A stretch of DNA of 64,000 nucleotides from Rhodocyclales bacterium (GCA_028292505.1 JAQGMF010000054.1:18968-82967), one strand, 5' to 3'; positions 54,570-62,169 are shown, counted from the stretch's first letter. Notes: generated by a model not told the origin, from the letters alone. Program-made: numbers and translations.

Positions 54570-55052
54570 TCAGCTTTTCTCGTCTGCATGAGCGGTGATC
54601 ATGCAGGTCTCGAGATACGCGGCCAGTCGATCGAAGCACTGTGTCCAGCCGCCGTTGTGTCCATCGCGCTCCGCGACGGACTGGAACGGTGTCTGCAGGA
54701 ATTCGAAACGCGTCTTGCCACCCTCATCAAAGAACTGCAACGTAACGACGTTCTCCACGCCGCGCTCGCCCTCTTCCTCCCAGGCAAAGCTGAACACCAG
54801 TTTCTCCGGCACCACGATTTCGCGGTACTCGCCACGCATCCAGTACTCGATGCCGGTCGGCTCGACGATGCAGGTGCGATAGCTGCCACCTTCGCGAAAG
54901 TCGATCTCGCACGCGGACACCGTGAAGTCTTTCGGGCCCATCCAGTGCACCTGATGCTCGGGCCGTGTCCACACCTCGAACACCCTCTCGCGCGGTGCAT
55001 CGAATACGCGCGCGATGCGCAGTTCTCTGCACGGTTCAGTGCTTGCCGTCAT
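54570..55052 (-). CDS. SRPBCC/AHSA1 family protein 3 of the array
   Basis: 160 residues from ATG; a TTG three codons earlier is less likely. AHSA1-like: ELRIARVFDAPRERVFEVWT, HWMGPKDFTVSACEIDFREG, YWMRGEYREIVVPEKLVFSF, GGKTRFEFLQTPFQSVAERD, GGWTQCFDRLAAYLETCM. Its first 17 bases overlap the end of the ArsR-tail-like mini-protein gene, which suggests translational coupling. Confidence 0.89.
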   Translation of the reverse strand: MTASTEPCRELRIARVFDAPRERVFEVWTRPEHQVHWMGPKDFTVSACEIDFREGGSYRTCIVEPTGIEYWMRGEYREIVVPEKLVFSFAWEEEGERGVENVVTLQFFDEGGKTRFEFLQTPFQSVAERDGHNGGWTQCFDRLAAYLETCMITAHADEKS

Positions 55053-55200
55053 CGCTCTCAACTTTGTCTACGCTCTTCGGTTTTACGTTCGATACTTTCT
55101 TGTCATTTTCCTGCAGCCTGCGCAGGTACTCCTCCAGCCGTTCCATGCGCAGCTCCCAGAATCGGCGATAGCTGTCCAGCCACTCGGCGATGTAGTTCAT
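55036..55200 (-). CDS. Mini-protein resembling the C-terminal helix of an ArsR regulator
   Basis: 54 residues, MNYIAEWLDSYRRFWELRME then RLEEYLRRLQENDKKVS and a charged end. GGAGG lies seven bases before the ATG, a very strong site. The central helix matches the C-terminus of the ArsR repressor of this array, WVEQYRQFWEQRLDRLEEYL, at about 14 of 20 positions. No HTH is encoded before it; a 122-base palindromic element lies just upstream. It is either a decayed second ArsR gene or a working small protein that could pair with the repressor or with the SRPBCC protein it overlaps by 17 bases. Confidence 0.68.
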   Translation of the reverse strand: MNYIAEWLDSYRRFWELRMERLEEYLRRLQENDKKVSNVKPKSVDKVESDDGKH

Positions 55201-55259
55201 CTGATCCCCTCCTGCCAGCCCAATCGGCAAACTCTTTCCGCGTTTATCAACTCACCGGA

Positions 55260-55381
55260 GGAGTGCGTAAGAAGAGGAGCGAGCGCGTGTCCGGCAAGGC
55301 GGCTCGCGCAGAGCAGTGCTCAAGCACGGCGAAGCGAGCCAACGCAGCCGGGCGCGTGCGCAGCCTCTTGTTACGCACTCC
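55260..55381. mobile_element. Palindromic element with 18-base inverted ends, inserted in the array
   Basis: GGAGTGCGTAAGAAGAGG (55260-55277) is mirrored with one mismatch at 55364-55381. The 86 bases between are GC-rich and contain more partial palindromes. The right arm encodes the last residues and the TAA stop (55371-55373) of the SRPBCC gene to its right. No transposase is present. It lies between that gene and the ArsR-tail-like gene. Confidence 0.68.
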
Positions 55382-55892
55382 GGGAAAGATAGACTTCAAG
55401 CTGATCCCACGTGCCGCCGAAGCCCTGACGCATGCTGTCGAAGCTCGCACGGAACACGGCAAGCTCTTCGACCGTAGCGTTGATCGGGCCACCACGCAGG
55501 CTGAGCGTGGTTTTGCCGCCTTCTTCGACAAGCGTTAGCGTGTTGAGCACTTCCAGCGGCCACATGAGGCCAGGGAAAGGCGCACGCGTGATCTCGCCTT
55601 GCGGATCGGAGAACGAATTGATGAAGACGATGCGCGCCGGGGCGGTGACTTCGCGATAGATGAAGCGGCCCCACATGTCGCCCGTGGGCGATTTCATGCA
55701 GTAGTGGAAAATGCCGCCAGCGCGAAATTCCAGTTTCTTCACTTCGATCGCGAAGCCGACCGGCCCCCACCACTGTGCCAGTGCTTCGGCCGTGGCGAAG
55801 GCCTGCCACACGCGCTCGCGCGGCGCATCGAGAACGCGCGATATTTCGAATAGTTCATTGCTCGCGTCGGAGACCGCATCGATTATTGCCAT
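55371..55892 (-). CDS. SRPBCC/AHSA1 family protein 2 of the array
   Basis: 173 residues, MAIIDAVSDASNELFEISRV; AGGA lies eight bases before this ATG, and another ATG two codons earlier is possible. AHSA1-like: VLDAPRERVWQAFATAEALA, QWWGPVGFAIEVKKLEFRAG, HYCMKSPTGDMWGRFIYREV, ARIVFINSFSDPQGEITRAP, GGTWDQLEVYLSRSA. The stop codon and the last few codons fall in the arm of a palindromic element, so the natural end may have been shortened. The next gene upstream is DUF1428. Confidence 0.88.
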   Translation of the reverse strand: MAIIDAVSDASNELFEISRVLDAPRERVWQAFATAEALAQWWGPVGFAIEVKKLEFRAGGIFHYCMKSPTGDMWGRFIYREVTAPARIVFINSFSDPQGEITRAPFPGLMWPLEVLNTLTLVEEGGKTTLSLRGGPINATVEELAVFRASFDSMRQGFGGTWDQLEVYLSRSA

Positions 55893-55915
55893 TGTCATTT
55901 TCCTTGTGATGATGA

Positions 55916-56275
55916 TCAGAATTCGAGCAGGCCTTTGAAGCCGCCGAAGAACATGCGCTTGCCATCGAAGGGCAAGGACTTGGCATCCATCATGTCCTTC
56001 AGGCGTGGATCGGCCATGACCTTCTTGTTCACGCTGTCGCGGTGAGCGCGCGATTTGTAGGTGATCCACGAGAAGACCACGATCTCGTCCGGCTTGAGCT
56101 TGACGCTCTGCGGAAACGAGGTGAGCTTGCCTGGCTTCACGTCGTCGCCTACGCATTCGACATACGAGAGTGCGCCGTACTCCATCCACACCGTACCGGC
56201 CTTCTTCGCCATGCGGCGATACGCGGCAAGGTTTTTCTTCGGTACCGGCAATACAAAACCATCGACGTAGTGCAT
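55916..56275 (-). CDS. DUF1428 family protein
   Basis: 119 residues. The DUF1428 (dimeric alpha-beta barrel) pattern is clear: MHYVDGFVLPVPKKNLAAYR, WMEYGALSYVECVGDDVKPG, VKLKPDEIVVFSWITYKSRA, DPRLKDMMDAKSLPFDGKRM. The family has no proven enzymatic role; members often sit with AHSA1 and VOC proteins. Ribosome site GGAGGA before the ATG. Probably co-transcribed with the flanking SRPBCC genes. Confidence 0.9.
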   Translation of the reverse strand: MHYVDGFVLPVPKKNLAAYRRMAKKAGTVWMEYGALSYVECVGDDVKPGKLTSFPQSVKLKPDEIVVFSWITYKSRAHRDSVNKKVMADPRLKDMMDAKSLPFDGKRMFFGGFKGLLEF

Positions 56276-56322
56276 AAATCCTCCGCTATCGCTTGGCAGC
56301 CACAGTTGGCTGCTTACTTGAA

Positions 56323-56868
56323 TTAAACAGGTTCGCTTTGCAGCGTGTGGGCGATGAAGGTGGCGAGCCGCTCCAGACTGTCATGCCAGCCCTCGGCCCA
56401 GTGCCGCTGCGCGAATTCATCGAAACCGAGAACGGGTTCGCAATGGATCTTCAGCCGGGTCTTGCCTTCCAGTTCATGGAAGGTCACCGTCGCCAGGGTT
56501 TCGCAAATCAGCGTTTCGCCGACGAAACAGGCATCGGCATAGACGATCCAGTCCGGCTCCTCGACCTCGCGGTATTGGCCTTCGATACGCACATGGCTGC
56601 CCGCTTCGCAGCGCCCTTCCATGCGCAGCGCACCACCGGGGCGCATGTCGAGTTCGCGCACCGACATGCTGACTGCGCAAGGCCCGAACCATTGCGCCAC
56701 GCACTGTGGCTCACTCCAGGCCTTGAATACCAGCTCCGGCGGTGCATCGAAGACGCGCTTGACGACGAGCCCGCCATCGATTGTTTGCACCACCGTCGCA
56801 GTCGGCGAGGCGTGTTCGCCGTCGCGCTGAGTGGCTCTTTGCCGCCGATCGATATTTGCATGTGTCAT
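56323..56868 (-). CDS. SRPBCC/AHSA1 family protein 1 of the array
   Basis: 181 residues from MTHANIDRRQRATQRDGEHA; AGGA before the ATG. A hydrophilic N-terminal extension of about 30 residues precedes the AHSA1-like domain: LVVKRVFDAPPELVFKAWSE, QWFGPCAVSMSVRELDMRPG, EGQYREVEEPDWIVYADACF, TLATVTFHELEGKTRLKIHC, WAEGWHDSLERLATFIAHTL. First SRPBCC gene after the ArsR gene, separated by 127 bases. Confidence 0.88.
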   Translation of the reverse strand: MTHANIDRRQRATQRDGEHASPTATVVQTIDGGLVVKRVFDAPPELVFKAWSEPQCVAQWFGPCAVSMSVRELDMRPGGALRMEGRCEAGSHVRIEGQYREVEEPDWIVYADACFVGETLICETLATVTFHELEGKTRLKIHCEPVLGFDEFAQRHWAEGWHDSLERLATFIAHTLQSEPV

Positions 56869-56995
56869 AACGCGTCCTGTCCTGAACCGTTTGCGCCGAG
56901 AGGCGTCACGCCATCGATACATGCACATGCATGCTCTCGCGTCGACGCATTAAACGCGCGCTCGATGCCAGGCATGTGACGGAAGAACAGCGTGT

Positions 56996-57334
56996 TCATT
57001 CCTTCTTCTCCTGTGCCTGCAGCTCGCGCAGGTATTCCTCCAGTCGGTCGAGGCGTTGCTCCCAGAACTGGCGATATTGCTCCACCCAGTCAGACACATC
57101 CCGCAGCGGCTTGGCTTCCAGCTTGCAGGGCCGCCATTGCGCCTGGCGGCCCTGCGTAATCAAGCCAGCACGTTGCAGCACCTTGAGGTGTTTCGTCACC
57201 GCCGGCAAGCTCATCTCGAACGGCGCAGCAAGCTCCGTGACCGAGGTTTCGCCCGAAGCAAGCCGCGCCAGAATCGCCCGACGTGTCGGGTCGGCAAGCG
57301 CTGCAAAGGTGGTGCTGAGACGATCTGAAGACAT
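56996..57334 (-). CDS. ArsR/SmtB-family repressor heading the SRPBCC array
   Basis: 112 residues. Winged-helix: TFAALADPTRRAILARLASG, TSVTELAAPFEMSLPAVTKH, LKVLQRAGLITQGRQAQWRP. No metal-binding Cys pair (CxC) of ArsR or SmtB metal sensors is present, so this is the SdpR/YczG-like branch, which often precedes AHSA1 genes. The C-terminal helix WVEQYRQFWEQRLDRLEEYL recurs as a detached mini-protein 1.8 kb downstream. A sigma-70 promoter with an overlapping palindrome lies upstream, so it probably autoregulates and controls the array. Confidence 0.92.
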   Translation of the reverse strand: MSSDRLSTTFAALADPTRRAILARLASGETSVTELAAPFEMSLPAVTKHLKVLQRAGLITQGRQAQWRPCKLEAKPLRDVSDWVEQYRQFWEQRLDRLEEYLRELQAQEKKE

Positions 57335-57363
57335 TCGGCAAATCCTGTCGTGCTTCGTTTGTA

Positions 57364-57406
57364 TTTAACCTTTTGGTAAATTAGACGGCCTTGACTGGCT
57401 TGTCAA
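57364..57406 (-). promoter_or_regulatory. Promoter and operator of the arsR/SRPBCC array
   Basis: On the minus strand TTGACA (57401-57406) and TAATTT (57378-57383) are exactly 17 bases apart, a consensus-like sigma-70 promoter. The start-site region is covered by the imperfect palindrome TTTACCAAAAGGTTAAA (57364-57380), a pattern of the kind bound by ArsR/SdpR-type repressors paired with AHSA1 genes. It lies 30 bases before the arsR start. The rest of the gap up to crcB (57407-57646) shows no gene that I can support. Confidence 0.8.
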
Positions 57407-57646
57407 GAATTTTTGATGTGCGTCAATGCCCAGTGATTGCAAGAACCTCAAGTGCGCACGCGCTAAGTGGCTCAAATACGAAAATCACGGCATCATCGAC
57501 GCCTGATATCGAAACCTTCCATCGAACGACATGATCGCCTTGCGTTTGTATTTTCCACCATCCACCCGCGCCAGACTGGCGCGTAAGTTCTACAACGTGC
57601 GTGCCGCGTTGCTCCACTGCGAACTACTGCTGAAGGAGCCCAGGCC

Positions 57647-58030
57647 ATGATCAGATCTGTGCTGGCCATCTGCATTGGAGCGTCCCTCGGCGCCGTGTTG
57701 CGCTGGGTATTGGGAACCGCCTTCAATGCCACGTTCGCAACCATCCCACCCGGCACCTTGATCGCCAATATGCTGGGCGGATATCTGATCGGTGTAGCGC
57801 TCGCTTTCTTCGGTCAGCATGCCGGTTTGGCGCCGGAGTGGCGCTTGCTGATCATTACCGGCTTCCTCGGCGGGCTGACCACCTTCTCCACCTTCTCCGC
57901 CGAGGTCACTACCTTGATTCAGCAGGGCCGCCTGGGGTGGGCGTGCATGGCCATCTCTGCACATGTTGTCGGCTCGCTGCTGATGACGCTGCTGGGCTTG
58001 GCAACTGTTTCACTATTCAAGGCAAGTTGA
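57647..58030 (+). CDS. crcB: Fluoride efflux channel
   Basis: 127 residues with four membrane segments. CrcB/Fluc motifs: [40 protein letters not shown] with the Asn that faces the pore, and [20 protein letters not shown] with the phenylalanines of the fluoride track. It exports fluoride as a dual-topology dimer. GGAG lies nine bases before the ATG. I looked for a fluoride riboswitch in the leader and could not find the conserved pattern. Single gene, followed 78 bases later by an acyltransferase. Confidence 0.93.
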   Translation: MIRSVLAICIGASLGAVLRWVLGTAFNATFATIPPGTLIANMLGGYLIGVALAFFGQHAGLAPEWRLLIITGFLGGLTTFSTFSAEVTTLIQQGRLGWACMAISAHVVGSLLMTLLGLATVSLFKAS

Positions 58031-58108
58031 TGCATGGGCATCGACACAATCCGATCGGGAGGTGTGCGTCATGAAACCAGCGACGAATCGCCTTGAAAGC
58101 AAGCCAGA

Positions 58109-59236
58109 ATGAATCACAGATTCAATACGCTGGACGGTCTACGCGGCGTGGCTGCCATTGCCGTCATGTTCTTTCACTTCACGCAGCACACCTCGCTCAG
58201 GCTTTTTTCCGGCGCGGGCCTGGCGGTCGATCTGTTTTTCTGTCTCAGCGGCTTCGTCATCGCCCATTCCTATCAGCAACGCCTGATCGCGGGCATGAGC
58301 TTCAAAGACTTCTTCCTGAAGCGCTTGGTGCGGCTGTACCCGATGTTCATGATCGGTCTGGTGCTCGGTGCTTCAGCCTTGCTGATGAAAACGGCATACG
58401 GCCAGACGAGTCTCACTTTCCACGAAACGCTGAGTGCAATTGCGCTGAATGCCTTCTACATTCCCTACCTGGGCGATTTCTTCGTGCACGTCGGCAAGGA
58501 CAGGATAGACAGCGCACTCTTCCCCACCAACGATCCGGCATGGTCGCTGTTCTTTGAACTGGTGGTGAATATCCTGTTCGCCTTTGTCGTACTGCGCGCG
58601 GGCCGCAGGAAGAATCCATTGCCGTGGGTCTTGCTCGGCAGCATTACGCTGATTGCATATGTGCTGCTGACCGGCTTCGTGGCGCCGGGCTGGTCGGCGC
58701 CCAATATCATTGGCGGTCTGCCCCGAACCGTTTTTGGATTTTTCTCGGGCGTGTATATCTACTTCCTGTTCGACCGCATCAGCGCCCGTTGTCCCAGGAT
58801 ACGGCCGACGTATCTGATACTGGCGACGCTGTTCGTCTTCATGTTCCCTACCCGCTTTGCCGAGCCGACGTGGCTACTCGTCGCATTGATCTTGGTACCC
58901 ATCGTAGTGGCGCTTGGCACGGTTTCCGATCCCAAGCCCGGCATGGCGCACCGGATTTTCGATTACCTGGGCTGGCTCTCCTATCCGGTCTATTGCATCC
59001 ACTACCCGATCTACTCGATGTTCACATCATTCACGCAAAATGCCGATGCGCGTCTGTGGGGCGCCTGCCTGTGCGCCGTTGTGACCATCGCGCTGGCGCA
59101 TCTGAGCGCGAAATTCATTGACGAACCGTTCCGCGAAATGCTCTCGCGGCGCTTGTTCCGGCCCAAACCAGCGCCGCTCGGCGGCGCAGCCATCGGGCAA
59201 GCGGCAGCGAATCAGCTGCCGCCGAACCAGTTATAG
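58109..59236 (+). CDS. Acyltransferase 3 (OafA/YrhL-like) membrane protein
   Basis: 375 residues, about ten membrane segments. Family start RFNTLDGLRGVAAIAVMFFH with the conserved Arg and His, then GLAVDLFFCLSGFVIAHSY and KRLVRLYPMFMIGLVLGASA (Arg-Pro-like), YPVYCIHYPIY near the C-terminus. Such proteins O-acylate cell-surface sugars or peptidoglycan. No polysaccharide genes are nearby to point to a substrate. The last 25 bases overlap the converging molybdopterin oxidoreductase gene. No SGNH domain follows. Confidence 0.9.
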   Translation: MNHRFNTLDGLRGVAAIAVMFFHFTQHTSLRLFSGAGLAVDLFFCLSGFVIAHSYQQRLIAGMSFKDFFLKRLVRLYPMFMIGLVLGASALLMKTAYGQTSLTFHETLSAIALNAFYIPYLGDFFVHVGKDRIDSALFPTNDPAWSLFFELVVNILFAFVVLRAGRRKNPLPWVLLGSITLIAYVLLTGFVAPGWSAPNIIGGLPRTVFGFFSGVYIYFLFDRISARCPRIRPTYLILATLFVFMFPTRFAEPTWLLVALILVPIVVALGTVSDPKPGMAHRIFDYLGWLSYPVYCIHYPIYSMFTSFTQNADARLWGACLCAVVTIALAHLSAKFIDEPFREMLSRRLFRPKPAPLGGAAIGQAAANQLPPNQL

Positions 59237-59997
59237 CCCTGGTCTTCCCAATAGCCGCCGGTGTAGGCATTGCCGACGACAATTTCCGTGATGTGCTTCG
59301 GGTTCTTGTAGCCGAGTTTGGTCGGCATGCGCAGCTTCATCGGGAAGCCATACTTGGCCGGCAGCGTCTGGCCGTCGTAGGTGAAGGTCAACAGCGTTTG
59401 CGGATGCAATGCCGTCGGCATGTCAATGCTGGTGTAATAGTCGTCAGCACACTTGAAGCTGACGTACTTGGCCGACATGTCGGCACCGATGCGCTTGAGG
59501 AAGGTCGAGAAGGTAACGCCGCCCCATTTGCCAACGGCGCTCCAGCCTTCGACGCAGATATGACGTGTGATTTGACTGGTCTGTGGCAGCTTGTATAGCT
59601 CATCCAGCGCCCAGGCATGCTTGTCGCTGACCATACCGCCAATGGCCAGCTTGTAATCGGCGGTGTCGACTTCCGGTACTTCGTCTTCGCCGTAAAACGC
59701 GTTGAACGGAAATGGACGCGTGATCATGGATTCCGGATAAGTCGGCGCAAGCTTGTTGGGGTCGAACAGCCAGCCCTGCACCTTGTCATTGAAGCGCGAC
59801 ACTTTCATCAGCAACTTCTCGGCCGACTCTTCGTCGACCACCGTGCAGCCGGTGAGCATGGACAGGCCGCCGAGCGTGGCGGCACGACCGAGAAACAGAC
59901 GACGCGCCGACGCAGGCATGGCCTTGAACGCGTCCTTGACAATGGCATCCTTGTCCAGCAGCTGGATTCGCCCAGAAATTGCGTTGCGTTTTTTCAT
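59212..59997 (-). CDS. Sulfite-oxidase-family molybdopterin oxidoreductase (MsrP/YedY-like)
   Basis: 261 residues. A twin-arginine-like region (ARRLFLGRAATLGGLSMLTG) followed by Cys suggests Tat export with a lipobox-like LTGC. The molybdopterin domain holds the Mo-binding Cys in ITRHICVEGWSAVGKWGGV, YVSFKCADDYYTSIDMPTAL, and GFPMKLRMPTKLGYKNPKHI. MsrP repairs periplasmic methionine sulfoxide; this protein is shorter than E. coli MsrP (334) and is paired with a cytochrome b561-type subunit, not MsrQ, so a different electron route or substrate is possible. 10 bases after the cytochrome b gene. Confidence 0.87.
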   Translation of the reverse strand: MKKRNAISGRIQLLDKDAIVKDAFKAMPASARRLFLGRAATLGGLSMLTGCTVVDEESAEKLLMKVSRFNDKVQGWLFDPNKLAPTYPESMITRPFPFNAFYGEDEVPEVDTADYKLAIGGMVSDKHAWALDELYKLPQTSQITRHICVEGWSAVGKWGGVTFSTFLKRIGADMSAKYVSFKCADDYYTSIDMPTALHPQTLLTFTYDGQTLPAKYGFPMKLRMPTKLGYKNPKHITEIVVGNAYTGGYWEDQGYNWFGGS

Positions 59998-60007
59998 TGC
60001 GTCCTCC

Positions 60008-60604
60008 TCACTTGCCGCGAACCATCATCACAAAAGTTTTCGGTACCAGCGCGACCATGATCACGTGCACCACGATGAAGGCAACGAGCGCGGCCATACC
60101 AAAGAAGTGGACGATGCGTGCATTATCGAAACCGCCCATCAATACGCGCAGCCAGGAAAACTGCACGGACTTCCAGACAACGAGGCCGGACAGGACGATC
60201 ACGGCGACATCGACGATCACAAACAAATAAGCGAGCTTCTGCAGCGCGTTGTAGTGCGTCAGATCGTCGTGCGCCAGCTTGCCCTTGAGCGCGGCGACCA
60301 TGTCGCCAATGACTTCACGAGGACGCAGTGGAAAGAATTTCCTGCCAAAGCGGCCAGTGGCGAAGTTAAATGCCATATAGATAACGCCGTTCACCACCAG
60401 CAGCCACATGGCAGCGAAATGCCACAGCAGCGCGCCACCAAGCCAGCCTCCGAGCGTGACGCTGTCAGGAATACGGAAGGCAAAAATAGGCGAGGCATTG
60501 TAGATGCGCCAGCCACTGAGGATGAGGATCACCACCGCGATGACGTTGAGCCAGTGGGTGATCCGCAGCCAGCCGGGATGAACAGTTGCAACGTTTGGAG
60601 TCAT
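60008..60604 (-). CDS. Cytochrome b561-type membrane subunit
   Basis: 198 residues, four membrane segments with heme-ligand His candidates in VHPGWLRITHWLNVIAVVIL, WHFAAMWLLVVNGVIYMAF, HFFGMAALVAFIVVHVIMVA. It is the di-heme cytochrome b561/Ni-hydrogenase-like class that passes quinol electrons to a periplasmic oxidoreductase. The next gene is the MsrP-like molybdopterin subunit, so together they form a membrane redox pair. Confidence 0.9.
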   Translation of the reverse strand: MTPNVATVHPGWLRITHWLNVIAVVILILSGWRIYNASPIFAFRIPDSVTLGGWLGGALLWHFAAMWLLVVNGVIYMAFNFATGRFGRKFFPLRPREVIGDMVAALKGKLAHDDLTHYNALQKLAYLFVIVDVAVIVLSGLVVWKSVQFSWLRVLMGGFDNARIVHFFGMAALVAFIVVHVIMVALVPKTFVMMVRGK

Positions 60605-60992
60605 TCGTTACTTCCTTCCACGCGACACGGAATTGATCGGGGGCAAGTCGCCAACCGTGAGGCTACACCTGAATAAATGGCTCAGGTGTGAAAGAACGGC
60701 AAGTACGAAATAAATCGATTGCAATGTAAGCAAAGCGGCCGATGCCCGGTCTTATCGACGGAAGCCAGAATTTTCGGGGGTTGTCGTGCTGACGTGGGAT
60801 GGCATCTGGCCACACGTAAAGTGCGTACACCTCACCACCAGCGAAGGGGGCAGTTCCCCCTTCGTCGCACGATTGAAATGAATGCTTGCTGCAGTGCTGT
60901 TTGTAGTCGTTGTGCCGTGAGCAGGTTCGCAAGGCCTTCCACAAAACGTTTCATCCATTCGTCGCTTTACCTCAACGCTCAAGGGAATAAAC
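60605..60992. other. Intergenic stretch with a GC-rich hairpin, no gene seen
   Basis: About 390 bases between the cytochrome b gene and the MKKD-repeat gene. An exact hairpin CGAAGGGGG-CAGTT-CCCCCTTCG lies at 60842-60864, without a following T-run. Long opposite-strand frames here are shadows of the Lys/Met repeat gene. No promoter was identified with confidence. Confidence 0.55.
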
Positions 60993-61250
60993 ATGAACAA
61001 GCTACTCGTTTCACTGATGACTGCCTGTATGTGTCTGGTCACTACCCAGGCTTTCGCCGACGACATGAAGAAGGACAGCATGTCCAAAAGCGCGATGTCG
61101 GCCGACAGCATGAAGAAGGATGACATGAAAAAAGACGGCATGAAGAAGGCGCACAAGCCAGCGATGAAGAAAGACACGATGAGCAAGGACACCATGGGCA
61201 AAGACACCATGGGCAAAGACAATATGAAGAAGGACAGCATGGCGAAGTAA
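60993..61250 (+). CDS. Secreted pentapeptide MXKDX repeat protein
   Basis: 85 residues. Signal peptide cut near TTQAFADD; the mature part is about 60 residues of 5-residue units of the form MKKDx/MSKDx/MGKDx (DDMKKD, SADSMKKDDMKKDGMKKA, DTMSKDTMGKDTMGKDNMKK). Such Lys/Met/Asp-rich repeat proteins are known as MXKDX-repeat proteins; their role is unknown. The methionines could scavenge oxidants or bind metals (inference); a molybdopterin/methionine-sulfoxide-type pair lies 0.4 kb upstream, divergently. A strong terminator follows. Confidence 0.88.
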   Translation: MNKLLVSLMTACMCLVTTQAFADDMKKDSMSKSAMSADSMKKDDMKKDGMKKAHKPAMKKDTMSKDTMGKDTMGKDNMKKDSMAK

Positions 61251-61310
61251 GCGTTCTGCACGCCGCGCGGTGCCAATACGTTTGGCATTGATCTGCTGCG
61301 GTATGGATTG

Positions 61311-61347
61311 AAAAGCGCCGTCAGATCTTCGGATGACGGCGCTTTTT
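61311..61347 (+). terminator. Intrinsic terminator after the MXKDX gene
   Basis: AAAAGCGCCGTCA pairs exactly with TGACGGCGCTTTT around a 10-base loop, followed by TCTTTT. It works in both directions, but no minus-strand gene ends here. Confidence 0.9.
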
Positions 61348-61470
61348 CTTTTGCAGTGACCCTGTCATGCTGTTCGCAATAGATTTGGAGAGCGAGCTAG
61401 TGTAGAAACCTCGCCCACACCGTTCTTCCTGCGAAGGCGGAAATGACAGACTCGAAAGGCATCGAGACAA

Positions 61471-62169
61471 TTGCAACATCGCCGCAAACTTTTCTGCTGG
61501 CTCATTGGCATCGTGCTGGCACTGCCCTTGATGGCGGCCATCTTCTATTTCTGTGTCGCCTATCTGCTGGTGCTGTTCCCCGCCAATCGGCAGCAGACAA
61601 ATGACGACAAGACCATCGATGCCTTTGTCATTTCAAACGGCATGCACGTCGACTTCGTCTTCCCGGTGAAGTCATCGGCTATCGACTGGACGACGCGTTT
61701 TCCGATGAAGGATTTCATCGCGCCGCCACCCCATCCCGCCTATATCGCCATCGGCTGGGGCGACCGCGAGTTTTACCTGAACACGCAAAACCTGAGCGAC
61801 ATCACGGCAAGCCGCGCTTTCGGTGCCCTGGCCGGCGAGCATCGCACGCTGATACATGTCGACTATCTGCCGAACCTGAACTTCGGCACGCGCATCTACA
61901 GGCTGCCACTCTCGCCTATGCAATATGCATCGTTGATTCGCTACGTTCAGCGTTCCTTGATGCTATCGCCGATCGGCCAGGGAATCCCTGTCCCGAACCG
62001 GCACTATGGCTCGCTGGATGCGTTCTACGAGGCAACGGGTTCGTACAGCCTGTTCAACACTTGCAACACCTGGGTCGGAGATGGGCTGCGGCAGGCCGGC
62101 ATCGAGGTGAGTAGGTGGACGCCGCTGGACTCGCAGGTGGTCTGGCACCTGTCGCCGCTCAAGCGATAA
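61471..62169 (+). CDS. TIGR02117/DUF2459 family membrane-anchored protein
   Basis: 232 residues from a TTG; the first in-frame ATG would cut off part of the membrane helix. One N-terminal transmembrane helix (LIGIVLALPLMAAIFYFCVA) is followed by a periplasmic domain: DAFVISNGMHVDFVFPVKSS, IAIGWGDREFYLNTQNLSDI, NTCNTWVGDGLRQAGIEVSR. The last motif with Cys and Trp is characteristic of TIGR02117; its role is unknown. Single gene between a terminator and the phosphate transport pair. Confidence 0.85.
   Translation: MQHRRKLFCWLIGIVLALPLMAAIFYFCVAYLLVLFPANRQQTNDDKTIDAFVISNGMHVDFVFPVKSSAIDWTTRFPMKDFIAPPPHPAYIAIGWGDREFYLNTQNLSDITASRAFGALAGEHRTLIHVDYLPNLNFGTRIYRLPLSPMQYASLIRYVQRSLMLSPIGQGIPVPNRHYGSLDAFYEATGSYSLFNTCNTWVGDGLRQAGIEVSRWTPLDSQVVWHLSPLKR

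Noticed and set aside
57423..57617. 64-codon minus-strand frame between arsR and crcB
   Set aside because: It has no convincing ribosome site or motif, lies upstream of the arsR promoter, and its composition is unremarkable.
57407..57646. Fluoride riboswitch before crcB
   Set aside because: I could not find the conserved fluoride-aptamer pattern or its pseudoknot partners in the leader. A covariance-model search with the crcB motif would settle it.
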